Of a stretch of 64,000 nt of DNA, positions 11,080 through 21,573 are shown piece by piece (the first letter of the stretch is position 1; the number at the start of each line of letters is the position of its first letter). Under the pieces are notes generated by a model. That model saw only the letters and a program-made list of their open reading frames with translations. It was not told the origin of the DNA and did no database searches. The DNA is taken from the NCBI GenBank assembly GCA_964020155.1, contig OZ026558.1:2195663-2259662 (forward strand), read 5' to 3'. The position numbers and the translations under genes were made by a program. Source of the DNA: Chondrilla cf. caribensis. Taxonomy: Eukaryota > Porifera > Demospongiae > Chondrillida > Chondrillidae.

Positions 11080-11253
11080 TTGACATTATTTGAGTTGACC
11101 TTAATTGTGACATTATCTGAGTTGAACCAAGGTTGAACTGTTTATTATTGTGCAACACTTATGACCTTTAAGTTTCCTATATATTTGAGTCTGTTCTGTC
11201 TGAAATTCAATTCAATGATTTATGGTCTTAAAGAAGTTACTGCGAACGCTACA
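11070..11253 (+). repeat. 3' LTR of the gypsy element
   Basis: Same length and sequence as the 5' LTR, as far as I can read. Its first ten bases carry the gag-pol stop codon. It is followed at once by the second CTATC. Confidence 0.95.
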
Positions 11254-11258
11254 CTATC

Positions 11259-12726
11259 AACCACTTCCACACAACATCACAATTGCACTGATTAAACCAT
11301 TTGTCATCAACAAAACCTACATAGTTGAATACCAAAAAACTGGTTTTACTGAGGAAAACTCTCTGAAGAGGGCACCATTGTACTAAGATAAGACATTCTA
11401 CACAGTGACACCTTTCTACTGAGGACACCTTGGGGCTGTGATTATTGTCGGCAGGTGCGATGGTATAGCTAAGTGACATTAATTTATTGATCGATTGCTA
11501 TGGAAACTAAGTGACATTAATCAATTGATCAACAAGAGTGCACATATGAAATTTATGTGCACACTTTAATTTGCCTTTGATACGCCTATTCAAAAAGATA
11601 CAAATATATACCCATACAAATAAGTGCACATGTAAATCCGTACAGCTACAAGTATAGCTACAGACATAATATATAGTATGGGTTTTCCTCCACATACAGT
11701 GATATTCATTGGCTTTCGCAAGATCCATGCCATGTGTGCTCTACTTGAAAACCACATGCAACCCAGCAGGCCAGGTGTACTTTCCTACAGACACACACAC
11801 ATAACCACTAACATCATCACATCACAAACTGGGACCAACATGTGTAATACCACCATCACCAGTTTTGACACAGACAGAAAAGTTAAGATATGTTTTATCT
11901 TTGGACAGATAACGCATGTCACGATTTTTCATCAAAAACAATTATTCAATTGTACAACGTTTCGCCCACTTGGGCTTCAGACTTGGACACAGACAGAAAA
12001 GATCCAGTAGTATATATATACTTACAGTAAGTATAATGTTGTATAATAATTATTATACAGTTTAAGGTAGGGAATTTGTAGAATTGTGTACATAGGTAAT
12101 CTGAGGCCAGTTTCTGGTAACCACCAGTCCTCCATCCTCTATACATCAGACCACATAAAACTGTTTTACCCTAAATGGGGTCCCTAATGTGGTGCATTGA
12201 CAACATCTGGGATGAGTGCATCACCTTCATATTGTATGGCGGGAAATATTGATTAAATTTAGGTTAATTGTGAGAAATTTAGATTGCAGGTTTTATTTCA
12301 GCAAGTAGATTGCTGTTATAATCATATCTATCATCAGTTACCTATCAACACCAACATCATCGCTACCTACAAAGTAAAGTGGAGGTTACAATCAACAGTG
12401 TAAAAAGATGTGGAATTTCTTCATGGAATTGGTTGCATAAAATCACAAAATAACAATTGTTTGGACTTTGATGGACATGTGATTATTATATTATTGACAT
12501 GATCACCAATTCACAAACATTTTCTGGTATACAGTAATCCATCCCTAGGTCGGAAGACCTTGTGGTTTCACAATCACGATCAACAGCAATTTTCAGTCCA
12601 AAATGACAACCCCTCTATATATCAATAGTATGGCAGGACCAGGCCTTCTTATCCATTCCAAACAGAGTTCTCCATGTAGGAGGACCATGGTCCGACAACA
12701 CAACAATACCATATCGACCAGGTTAC
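11259..12726. other. Spacer downstream of the gypsy element, no gene seen
   Basis: After a short match to copy B (CAACCACTTCCACACAACAT), the two copies diverge until about 12635, where homology resumes. No exon with good splice sites and coding content was found here. Confidence 0.5.
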
Positions 12727-12976
12727 TTGAGAGAGGGCTGATTGCAAGTCTCAATGGTGTAGCTGGCGTTATCCACCACTGTCTCCCCTTTCAGGGCACT
12801 TACACTGAACTTGTTGTGAGCAAGGGGTAGATCCTCTTCAGCTATTGAATAGTGAGATGTGCCTGGAATGAGGATGAAGTGCTGTACATGGACTGGGTAT
12901 CACTGTATCACTGACTACTGGTTTGTGAGCAGGTGTTGCAAGGATAGGAAATCATGCATGTAGATACAAACATACA

Positions 12977-12980
<4 letters not shown>

Positions 12981-13018
<38 letters not shown>
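12981..13018. repeat. (CA)n microsatellite, copy A
   Basis: A run of about 19 CA units between exons of the Ig/FN3 remnant. Copy B has a longer version at 61711-61789. Confidence 0.95.
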
Positions 13019-13026
<8 letters not shown>

Positions 13027-13887
13027 TCTGTACCTACATAGATACATACAATTCGTCCCTGTACCGTTCCATCAAATACACATGTACATCCCCATATTTT
13101 TTGTGTGTCTGCTCACATTGACAACAACCAGACAGTACTCATAGGCTGTTGGTGGTGCATCGATGATTGAGCATGTCAATATCAGTCCTTCTCCCACATT
13201 CCAGGATGAGACATAGCCTCCTTCAGATGCATCACTTATGGACAGAGCTACAGTGGAGAATGTGACACACACACTTTGCACAAGATTTATATGACACACT
13301 GTATGTATGACCACATAGGACTAGGAGCACGGACACATATTTCACTAAATAACTAAATAAAATGGGATAGGTGTTGTAGCTGCAACAACAAACAAATAAG
13401 GGTAAACACAATGAACACGAGATACTGTGAATAACAACCAGACAATGCAAGGGTGCTGGAAGGGCTATGTTGAGTGCAATGGTTAAGCTAGGAGGCATAA
13501 TACATATATGTAGCCTGAGAGATACATAAAGTATGTACTGAAGTTACATACCAGTCAGTGGGAACAGTTATCAAGTGCAGGCTAATGTCACTCAATATTA
13601 TGTATCTTTCCTTCAAATCAAGACTGATTTGTCATTCAGAAGCTATGAGGATTGTACATTTTTGGCACACAATTTCAAGTTATCGCAAACATTGAGGGAG
13701 TTATGAGGGAGCGTACGTATTCGGAAAAATAAGATGCATTGCATGGAGATGACAATTGAGTGACAATTGCCTCACTAGGATGCTGATAGCTGTGAATGTA
13801 ACATGGAGTGATTGACTGTGGTAAGACAGCAGGTGGGGGGTGGGAGGGGGTGGGGTTATGAAATTAAGACTCACTGTATGTCAAAGT

Positions 13888-14193
13888 TAGCTGAGGTATG
13901 GGGGAAGTAGCTAGCTGGGGTGTGGAGGAAGTAGGTAGCTGAAATGTGGAGGAAGTAGCTAGCTGGGGTGTGGAGGAAGTAGGTAGCTGAAATGTGGAGG
14001 AAGTAGCTAGCTGGGGTGTGGAGGAAGTAGGTAGCTGAAATGTGGAGGAAGTAGCTAGCCGGGGTGTGGAGGAAGTAGTTAGCTGAGGTGTGGAGGAAGT
14101 AGTTAGCTGAGGTGTGGAGGAAGTAGTTAGCTGGGGTGTGGAGGAAGTAGTTAGCTGAGGTGTGGAGGAAGTAGTTAGCTGGGGTGTGGAGGA
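13888..14193. repeat. 24 bp minisatellite, copy A
   Basis: Tandem units of GTGGAGGAAGTAGTTAGCTG plus four bases, about 12-13 copies, with variants (GCTAGC in place of GTTAGC) arranged in an alternating higher-order pattern at the left end. It lies in an intron of the Ig/FN3 remnant. Read on the - strand it gives an open eight-residue repeat (YFLHTSAN), which I take as a by-product because 24 is divisible by three. Confidence 0.95.
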
Positions 14194-14551
14194 AGATAAT
14201 TAATAATTCAACATCACACATATGTGGACAACTCACCTGTTCTCCACCTGACTGATACAACTGGTGTGGAGACTCCCCTGTCTGTTCCGTCCTCACTGAA
14301 TCCCCTCATCGTAGCTTTGTGTTAAACTCCAGAATTGAAGTTCCTCAGGACCACATCAGTAAGAGAACCACCATCTACCATGATGTTCCCTTTCACTCTG
14401 TGGTCCACTCTACCATATGACACAAAGTATCCCACTGTGGTTGTAGTAGAAGGATCAGTCAACAGTGTCCTTACTTACTTACACACAGAAAAAAACAGAT
14501 TGACATTGAGGACCTTAGGTGCATTATGTTAGGTCACTCCAGTATAATATA

Positions 14552-14715
14552 CGGTCAAACCTGTATTAAAGACTTGTCCTGAGTGACAAGACTATTTGCT
14601 ATTTCAACCCACCTACAGTGAAGTACATTAATTTTGTATAAGACCACTTGACTTTTAAAACCATCTCTTGCTGGTCCCTTGGGTGGTCTTTGTAATAATT
14701 ATACAGGTTACCCTG
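14552..14715. mobile_element. Tigger-like MITE, copy A
   Basis: Terminal inverted repeats around (C)GGTCAAACCTGTATTAAAGAC and its complement ending ACCCTG are flanked by TA. The same element is at 63695-63853, so this insertion is older than the block duplication. It has no coding capacity. Confidence 0.7.
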
Positions 14716-15137
14716 TACTTATAGCATAGGCCATGTTATACATTTAGTCCGGTAACTGGTACTCTCTTGAAGAGAGAATAGTAGGTTTAGGTACACACTT
14801 CCTGTTTTGATTCACTCTGTCCACATATTGATAGAGAGCAACAAAGTATAATTGCATACACATTGTGACTGAATTGCAAATCGTTCCCAGATCAAATAGA
14901 CACTTGTGTTTCAGGAAAGAATCAGACCAACCAATAAACGCTGATTGGCTATTTACTGCAGTGGGTGGAGTCCTCTCAACAGTAACTTGTCTAAGGGGAG
15001 ATTCCTGTCATTAAGAAACTTCTTGTGGGCCACTTTTTGGGATGGTATCTACACTGAGCAGATACCGATAATGAAATTCATTAGGAAATTATATATTAAT
15101 ATGTAACCTGATATATCGTAGGGTTACCTTTCAGATA

Positions 15138-15310
15138 CAGTGAATACTCCATAACCTGCCACAGTTCATTTTCCAAAATATGGAGGATTCATGAGTATTC
15201 ACCTTGATATTCATTAGTACTTGTATACTATATTGGTGCAGTACAGGGTAATTTCAGTGGATTTAAAGGTTTGGCAGATAAACTGGTGGTGGATTAAAGG
15301 GAATTCACTG
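15138..15310. mobile_element. Short Tigger-type MITE
   Basis: CAGTGAATACTCCATAACC at the left and an inverted GGATTAAAGGGAATTCACTG at the right, with TA on the left and TG on the right. The ends resemble those of the Tigger element at 46804-48750, so that family could have mobilised it. Confidence 0.6.
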
Positions 15311-15485
15311 TGTTTCCTCAAGAGTAGCCTCAATGAGCCTTCACTGTACACAGAGAAGAGCTGCAGTTTTCAAAGCCATATGTGCTATCACGTAGGTTGT
15401 AGAGAGCTTGTATGATTAGTGTAGTACACATCAGCTACACAACATGTTCGTTCATGGTGTATTTGGGAAACACCAAAACTTGACA

Positions 15486-16050
15486 TAAGGTAAATGGGGG
15501 TAATTCCGTAATACATTGACTTTAACACTGTATAAATCAACGACGCTGGAAACTACAAGTGGTAAACTTAAACGGGCAGCGGACCTACATGTGTAGAATC
15601 GGCGTACCTGATTTGAGCCAGTTACTCTTCGTCGTTAATGAACATGCATGGTTTTGAAGTATGCTGCCGATTTGAATTGGGGGAATTCCGTAATTTCCGG
15701 AGCGCGTCAGTTTAGAGCATTGTACAACGGCGAGGAGTAAAAAAAAACGAGTTACAATTGAGGGTACAAGCAGCTTAAAAGCACTATATTGTGCCTGAAT
15801 TCTACCGCGTTGTCAATCATCTCATTTAGACTGTGAGCACAATAGCGTAACGACTTCGGCATTGTCTTGTACATAGAGATCTAGAAGACCGGTACAATCG
15901 GTAGGCACTGGGCTAACAGCGCATGCACTAGTTAAAGTTGACTAGCAGGTATATTACAGGACATCGCTCCGTACCTTCGCTCCAGTAAAGTGAGTTGAAA
16001 TCGAAAATTACGAAATTACCCCAATTACGGAATTACCCCCATTTACCTTA
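15486..16050. mobile_element. MITE-like element with TAAGGTAAATGGGGG ends
   Basis: Inverted termini of about 26 bp (TAAGGTAAATGGGGGTAATT and its complement) enclose 565 bp. A third partial copy of the GGGGGAATTCCGTAATT word lies inside near 15678. I could not settle the target duplication. It sits between the FN3 and Ig-like exons of the broken gene. Confidence 0.65.
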
Positions 16051-16744
16051 CACACCAAAATATGTACAAGATGGAAATTATACACGGTCATATTATAGAA
16101 TTAAATTACGTCATGTAATTTCCTTGGTATGTAAGTACATTACAAGTAAACTTGATCCAAAAAGTGCATACTATATCAACAGAATGTCTTCCCCCTCATT
16201 CATCCACTCACCCACTAGAGATCCCGATGTGTAGTACAGTCTAACAACTGATTCTTCATCACCTGGTCCAATCCGGCACTTGTAGTCACCACTGCTGTAT
16301 CCTGTGTTCAAACGTGGTACCAAGAGCTTACTCTTAAAGTCTTCCTTCACGAGTAGAGGTAGCCGACATCTGAGAAACGACAGACAGCCATTTTAGTAAA
16401 AGCGCTTGTGATGACGCCATCAAACGGACCAAACGTCATAGACAATTGACGTGATTATCGCGTGCTCGTTCGAAGAAGACAAGCTATGCTCCACGGTGTG
16501 CCTCGCCATTCAGAGAGGATCATTTCCAGTAGCTGGACCGGGGTCCGTTCAACTGTGTTTAGATGAGGTAGCCGTGCTTGGTCGTCCACGTGTTTACGCT
16601 TTGTCTACCTCTCTGTTTGCCCGTGATCACGTTCTTCCCACCATAGACCCTAGATACCTGTCATACGAAAAGTGGTCCCCACCGAGAGTGGTCCCCCGGA
16701 CTATTTTCGGCACCATATTTGGTCTCCCATATACCATCAAAAAT

Positions 16745-16830
16745 GGTTAGGGTTAGGATTTGGGTTATGATTAAGGTCAGAGTTAGGGTTTAGTGTTAGG
16801 TTTAGGGTTAGGGTTAGGGTTTGGGGTAGG
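16745..16830 (+). repeat. Interstitial telomere-like repeat (TTAGGG)
   Basis: Imperfect TTAGGG/TTTAGGG units, including two perfect tandem copies near 16803-16818. The other units are degenerate (GGATTTGGG, GTGTTAGG). Confidence 0.9.
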
Positions 16831-16939
16831 TTTAGGCACAAGCGGACCATTTAGGACGTCGGAAACCTGTCCGCACGGACTGGTTTTGCCGCTATTTCCG
16901 GTCCCGGGGACTGTTTTTGGCAGCGGACCATAATTTTCG

Positions 16940-17520
16940 TGACATACCTATGTTCCCACTATACTCACCTCTCCATTCACGTTTTTGTCCACCTTGTGCA
17001 TTCACCTATTCGTTCACCTATGTTCACATTTGCTCACTTTATTAGCACTTTGTTCACATCTTTGTTGGCCTTTGACCATTATTGTTCGCTTTCTCGAGAT
17101 TTTGTTCAAATTTCTGTCTAATTTGTGCGCCTCTCCATCCACCTGTGTTCACTTGACAATGTGTTAACTTTTGCACAGTTCATTGACACTATGTTCACAT
17201 CTGTGGTCAACTCTATTCACTTTTGTTCACATTTTACACATTGTTCCCCTTTCTCGTCACTTTGTGCACCTCTCCACCCGGCCACCTGTGTTCAAATTCC
17301 ACAGTTCATTTACCCTTTGTCCACCCCTTTGGTCACCTTTAGTCACTTTCCTTTCGGCTTTGGACTTGGTTCACATATGTACACTTCCACTGTTTGTTCA
17401 CCTTTATGCTTACTTTGTGCATCTCTCAATAAACATACTCATTTTAATTTCACTTGTGCTTCACTTTTGTTCACTTTCTTCACTTTGTTCACCACTGCGT
17501 TATTCGGTTAACTCTCCATT
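16940..17520. repeat. Strand-biased TTTGTTCAC-rich degenerate repeat
   Basis: About 580 bp with dozens of TTCAC/TGTTCAC words at irregular spacing and very few G on the + strand. Overlapping frames stay open in it only because of its composition, and their products are low-complexity. I see no gene. Confidence 0.7.
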
Positions 17521-18464
17521 CCCAAAAGTATGATGACGAAAGTATGACAATATTATGCATAATGCAATTTGGTATGAGAAAAGTAAATATTCACTCAATA
17601 ATTTCTGTATTTTAATGCAGTAAAGTTTGTATCTTAGTACATCCACCATTTACCAAATTCAGGAACTGCTAAGTATTTCCCGCAATACATTAGTATATCC
17701 ACAACACATACCACACACTTGAATTAATGGACCTTAATCTACATTAATTTAAATGGGGCTGACGCTTACCAACATAATCTCAGTTATGCCTGTTTAATTA
17801 ATTATGTACATTAGAGTCAGATATACCTATGTACATACATACATATTTTCGTACATATGGGTGTCTTTTTTTTTCACTTTTATCTGCTTTGTTCAACAGC
17901 ATTTTCCCACCTGCCTTGAAAGAGTGAGAAGTACATCTCTCCTCTAGAGGTAGTTGACTAGTTTGTTCCTCTGTTCTGCTGCTTAAAGGACTTGTGTAAT
18001 ACAACACCAATCTTTTCAGCAAATTCAACAAGTGAGTATGTGTGTGTGTACCCCGTCGTTGTGAGTATCTTGTGCCTGATAGAGGAAATTTGGCAGTGTG
18101 CACTGTCAGATTTTCACATTTGGATTGCAGAATACCACAATTTGAGTAAGTTGCCTTTTTCAAATTCACAGTGTATTGTACGTTTCCACAACGGACCCCT
18201 CATATGGTGAATTCCTGTTAATCCTCCTCTGTTTGAACCCCTCCTCATCACACACATAATTTTCCAAGTATGTGCTCCACTCTTTTCTTCTCTAGACGTT
18301 TCCATTCCAAGTTTCTGCTGGAAATGGACGAGAGAGATGGGCTCAAAGATGATGAGAAGAGAAAGGAATCTCATGATACCATTCACCACATGATGAATGT
18401 TCTCTGTCTGCCCTGTTTCTTACTTTGCTCTCACCCTCACTATCACCAAAGTAGGACCCTAGGA

Positions 18465-18466
<2 letters not shown>
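17521..18466. other. No confident gene; weak exon-like sequence near 18293-18390
   Basis: Mostly AT-rich non-coding sequence. From 18293 on the + strand, after TTCTCTAG, a charged stretch reads RFHSKFLLEMDERDG then KDDEKRKESHD, which looks coding, but no good donor follows. Confidence 0.3.
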
Positions 18467-18537
<71 letters not shown>

Positions 18538-18560
18538 TGTGTGTACGTGTGTGTGTACGT
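18467..18560. repeat. (GT)n microsatellite
   Basis: About 34 uninterrupted GT units followed by GTGTGTAC variants. Confidence 0.95.
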
Positions 18561-18612
18561 GTGTGTGTATGTGCATATGTACATGTGTTTGCCTGTGTAA
18601 TGTGCTTGCCTG

Positions 18613-18658
18613 TGTAATGTCTATATCCTGGTGTAGACACCAGGATATAGACATTACA
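18613..18658. repeat. Perfect palindrome, 21 bp arms
   Basis: TGTAATGTCTATATCCTGGT and one further base pair exactly with the complement to the right, with a four-base TAGA loop. A weaker part of the left arm (TGTGTAATGTGCTTGCC) repeats just upstream. Confidence 0.95.
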
Positions 18659-18882
18659 TGTAACAGTACTTCCACAGTTCCTTTGAACAACTCCTATTTA
18701 TCCAGCATGTGTTATTTATTCCACAAATATTCAGGGAACAAAAATAGAGGAAAGCAGTACCATCAGTGGTTAATTAATATTACCACTCTAATAGTTATGG
18801 TCATTTCATAGTGAAGTCTATAATAATTATTATACATACATACGTACATACATTGTATGGAAAATATTATACATGTATTTGT

Positions 18883-18948
18883 ACACACTTGTGTTTGCAC
18901 ATACACACATAGACAGGCCTATGTGTGTATGTGCAAACACAAGTGTGT
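18883..18948. repeat. Perfect inverted repeat, 30 bp arms
   Basis: The arm starting ACACACTTGTGTTTGCACAT is matched by an exact reverse complement after a six-base spacer (ACAGGC). It lies 225 bp beyond the first palindrome. Confidence 0.95.
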
Positions 18949-19140
18949 TTATACATGAATGCATGTACGTATGTGTGTGTGTGGACTTATGTTTAGGCAT
19001 GTGCTCGTGCAAGGGTGTGTGTGTGTGTGTTTATGCATAGATGCATGAAGTGTGTGTTGAGGCACTTCACACAATCTCATGTAGTCAATGCCCTCATCCT
19101 CATTTCACTCTTGTACGTATGTGCTCTGCTGTTGCAGTTC

Positions 19141-19232
19141 ACTGTTGATGAACTATCCCAACTAGTCCAGCAGTCCCTGAGTACCTTGGAAGACTGCGTT
19201 TTCCTCGAGATGGATAGTAACAAGATGAACAT
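19141..19232 (+). CDS. Candidate exon, unknown protein
   Basis: After a good polypyrimidine tract and TTGCAG, a frame reads FTVDELSQLVQQSLSTLEDC then VFLEMDSNK, ending near a possible GT donor at 19231. The amphipathic sequence and strong acceptor suggest coding, but I cannot link it in phase to the neighbouring candidates and recognise no family. Confidence 0.35.
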
Positions 19233-19672
19233 GTACCTGTACATGTGCCTTGTTTACTGTCCTGAACACCAAACACAACACTTCTGTTCCTCACACAAAT
19301 TTGTACTTACCACTGGTAGCAAAGATTCTTAGAATAGTAAAGCAGCAGCTCTTTCCATTTTTTTCTGGAGTTACTTTTCATAATATTTAATGATAATATC
19401 TGTTGGGAATTTTGTACACTGAGTATGCCATTCTGATTGTGTAATAATTGGATTCAATGTAGTCAATATGTAGTCAGTTCGGTTAGATATATGGTTCAAA
19501 TTATAATATACCCAACCTTATTGGTTGTGAAGGTGTGCGCATGAGTACGTGTGTGCTACAAAATGGGAGTGTGGATATTGCAGGGCATGAACAGAATAAT
19601 GTTATGATTGCAAATGAGATCAATCTTCACTTTAGGTAGGATATCAATGAGTAAGAAAACAAGACACATATA

Positions 19673-19704
19673 GTATTGTTGTATTGTATTGTATTGTATT
19701 GTAT
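19673..19704. repeat. (GTATT)n pentanucleotide repeat
   Basis: About five tandem GTATT units. Confidence 0.9.
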
Positions 19705-19867
19705 AATCTTATTTACTGCTGCAACTGGCACATTGGAAGCAATAATTATATCACGAGCTGAAGGTGAATGTTGTGAATCCATACATACATATGTATGCTG
19801 TATAATAATATGTGTTCCTGTGATCGACTGCAAATGCATTTATATAATTATAATTTTATGCTGACAA

Positions 19868-20047
19868 ATGGACATAGAGATATCTGCAAACAATTGCACA
19901 GATGTCCGCAGTAAATACACTCTACATTTCGAGTATTCCATATTAAGAACATTTTACTTACGTAAATCGCCAACTGGATTCATTGAACTCAAAAGAAATG
20001 TTATAAATAAAATTAATATCAAGCAGTACATACTTCCACCACCATGT
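19868..20047 (+). CDS. Candidate first exon, unknown protein
   Basis: The ATG at 19868 opens a 60-codon frame (MDIEISANNC, later FIELKRNVIN and QYILPPPC) that ends exactly at a consensus GTAAGT donor. I do not recognise the product. The next candidate on this strand (about 20190-20311, containing LEHLIVILNWQHLKLIDSNI and ending at GTAAGT) does not join it in phase at its most obvious acceptor, so a gene model is not secure. Confidence 0.35.
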
Positions 20048-20189
20048 GTAAGTACTAACCACTACTGCCCAGCTACATAAAACTTAATGTTAATGAACAT
20101 TCATCATGGTGCCCAGCAAACACAAGAGTAGGACAACTCAAACATTTAAATACAAGAAAAAAACATAAAAGTTTAATTTAGACATTTCT

Positions 20190-20311
20190 GAAGGGAATAG
20201 AGCAATACTTGTCGAGCTGGAGCATCTCATCGTCATCTTGAACTGGCAGCACTTGAAGTTGATTGATTCAAACATAAACGCACAGAGGAAAAGGGTCACC
20301 TACATGGGAAA
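20190..20311 (+). CDS. Candidate internal exon, unknown protein
   Basis: From the TTTAG acceptor the frame reads ISEGNRAILVELEHLIVILN then WQHLKLIDSN and RKRVTYMGNE, up to a GTAAGT donor at about 20312. Codon content looks coding. Function unknown. Confidence 0.35.
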
Positions 20312-20351
20312 TGAAAGTAAGTTTCCTCCTGTAGTATGTAAAGCATTATTG

Positions 20352-20480
20352 TGTGTGTGTGTGTGTGTGCGTGCATGCTTGTGTGTGTGTGTGTGCGTGT
20401 ATGTGTGTGTGTACATGCATGTGTGTGCACGGGCGTGTGTGTGTTTGCGTGTACATGTGTATGTGCATGTGTTAGTGTAT
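20352..20480. repeat. Impure (GT)n microsatellite
   Basis: GT-rich tract with GCGTGC and GTACATG interruptions. Confidence 0.9.
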
Positions 20481-20511
20481 ACATGTTTGTGTGTGAGACA
20501 AGAAAACATGT

Positions 20512-21388
20512 AGGGTGTGGAATCTATTTCCGGACACCATCTTCTAACGTGGTTCGGTAGATAATCTAAAATGAATAATTGCGTGAGTGTAATCGTGGTC
20601 CACATCACCACTACCCGTTAAAGAAGGTATGGTCAAATCACTGGTGGTATATAGACTTGTTCTGTCACGTAAACACCACTACAATAATGATTACGATGGT
20701 TAATACCTCGTTTATCCTTCAACTGTGTTCCATGAACAAGCTACCTACGGACTATTTCATAAACTGTCCTGACGCATTAAATTCACCTCCCATCCAACTC
20801 ATTGATTTGCAATTGGTGTACGTATACATGGCTATTCACCTTTAAATTACATAATGACGACACAGTCACTGACAGTAGTGTGGTGTGAGAATTACAATAA
20901 TATATAATTGTTAATTATTTCACACTCAAACATTCAATTTTACACAATGGTATTCACAGCTGTGAGCTCATGCTATTTTGTGCATGTATGTTGTAGGCTT
21001 GTACATATGCAGAATATATACATGTGTAAGAACAATACATAAATTGCAGGTACTTAAATACTTAATTAGATGGTTGTATGGTTGTTATGAGCTATATTAT
21101 TATAATGTACAATATTAGACTAAATAGTGAAGAATTTGAGTAAAAATATTATCGAAGATGAGGATTAAATATTATAGAACTACGTTTAATGATAATAATA
21201 ATAATTAATATTACTTGCAATAAACTACTTGATCAATATAAAATGTATAATAGCATACATAATAACAATGATAATAACAGGGAGCAAGAAATATTATTAA
21301 TAATATTATTGACTGAACAAGAGGAACACATTAAATTTTAGTGAATACAGGTATATTGCAGTTTGGTATTGCATGAGCTACTTTACTA
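20512..21388. other. AT-rich spacer before the 3' end of the NIDO-EGF gene
   Basis: A weak + strand frame around 20740-20810 (LPTDYFINCPDALN) ends near a GT. Otherwise the sequence is very AT-rich with AATAATA runs and no gene. Confidence 0.4.
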
Positions 21389-21573
21389 CTATATTATATG
21401 CAAGCAAGTCCATTTGGAAGATCTACAGCAGCACATAATGCACAAACACAAGCAAAGACAAAGAGCAAATAGAGCAAGAACACCAATGATCGGAAATATG
21501 ATGACAGGAGTGAGGATTCGGTCCAAAGCTGTCTCTTCATCACTCTTAGGAGTAGCAGTCACATCAGGTTTAC
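21389..21573 (-). CDS. Exon 12: transmembrane span and cytoplasmic tail
   Basis: After an acidic juxtamembrane stretch (KSDEETALDR) comes an uncharged segment rich in Ile, Leu and Cys, then CCCRSSKW and a tail of only a few residues before TAG at 21391-21389. The Cys cluster at the inner face could be acylated (inference). Confidence 0.85.

Larger units (their letters stand above)
7066..11253 (+). mobile_element. Complete Ty3/gypsy LTR retrotransposon, recent insertion
   Basis: The element is 4188 bp long with two 184 bp LTRs that look identical when compared base by base, a TGG-starting primer-binding region just after the left LTR, a purine-rich tract just before the right LTR, and one open gag-pol frame. 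CTATC is duplicated at 7061-7065 and 11254-11258. Copy B near 60464 has the same flanks with a single CTATC, which proves both the insertion and its boundaries. Identical LTRs plus an empty paralogous site mean it landed after the block duplicated and not long ago. Confidence 0.97.
12727..16371 (-). pseudogene. Ig/FN3 receptor-like gene, copy A (broken)
   Basis: Four exons are readable on the - strand, 5' to 3'. Exon 16371-16213 has an Ig-like end (Gly-Asp-Tyr-Lys-Cys, then LYYT). Exon near 14460-14237 is an FN3-like module (GYFVSYGRVDH, TDVVLRN, TPVVSVRW). Exon 13247-13117 has LILTCSI and EYCLVVVN. Exon 12881-12727 has HYSIAEEDLP, FSVSALKGET and YTIETCNQPS. The last two join in frame. The FN3 exon carries an in-frame TAA near 14324 (after NFNSGV), where copy B reads a Glu codon. 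The gene converges on the NLR, and other exons are missing or unrecognised. A cell-surface or secreted recognition protein is the likely ancestor. Joining 16213-16371 to the rest is an inference. Confidence 0.55.

Noticed and set aside
16451..16750. 99-codon + strand frame before the telomere-like tract
   Set aside because: No recognisable domain, and it runs into sequence next to the telomeric repeat. The better-supported coding signal here is the Ig-like exon on the other strand at 16213-16371.
17125..17533. Overlapping open frames of 120-128 codons in the TTCAC-rich tract
   Set aside because: Products are low-complexity and two frames are open at once, which follows from the lack of G-containing stops on that strand rather than from selection.
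18443..18690. Cys/Val and His/Thr-rich frames at the GT microsatellite
   Set aside because: Pure translations of (GT)n/(CA)n.
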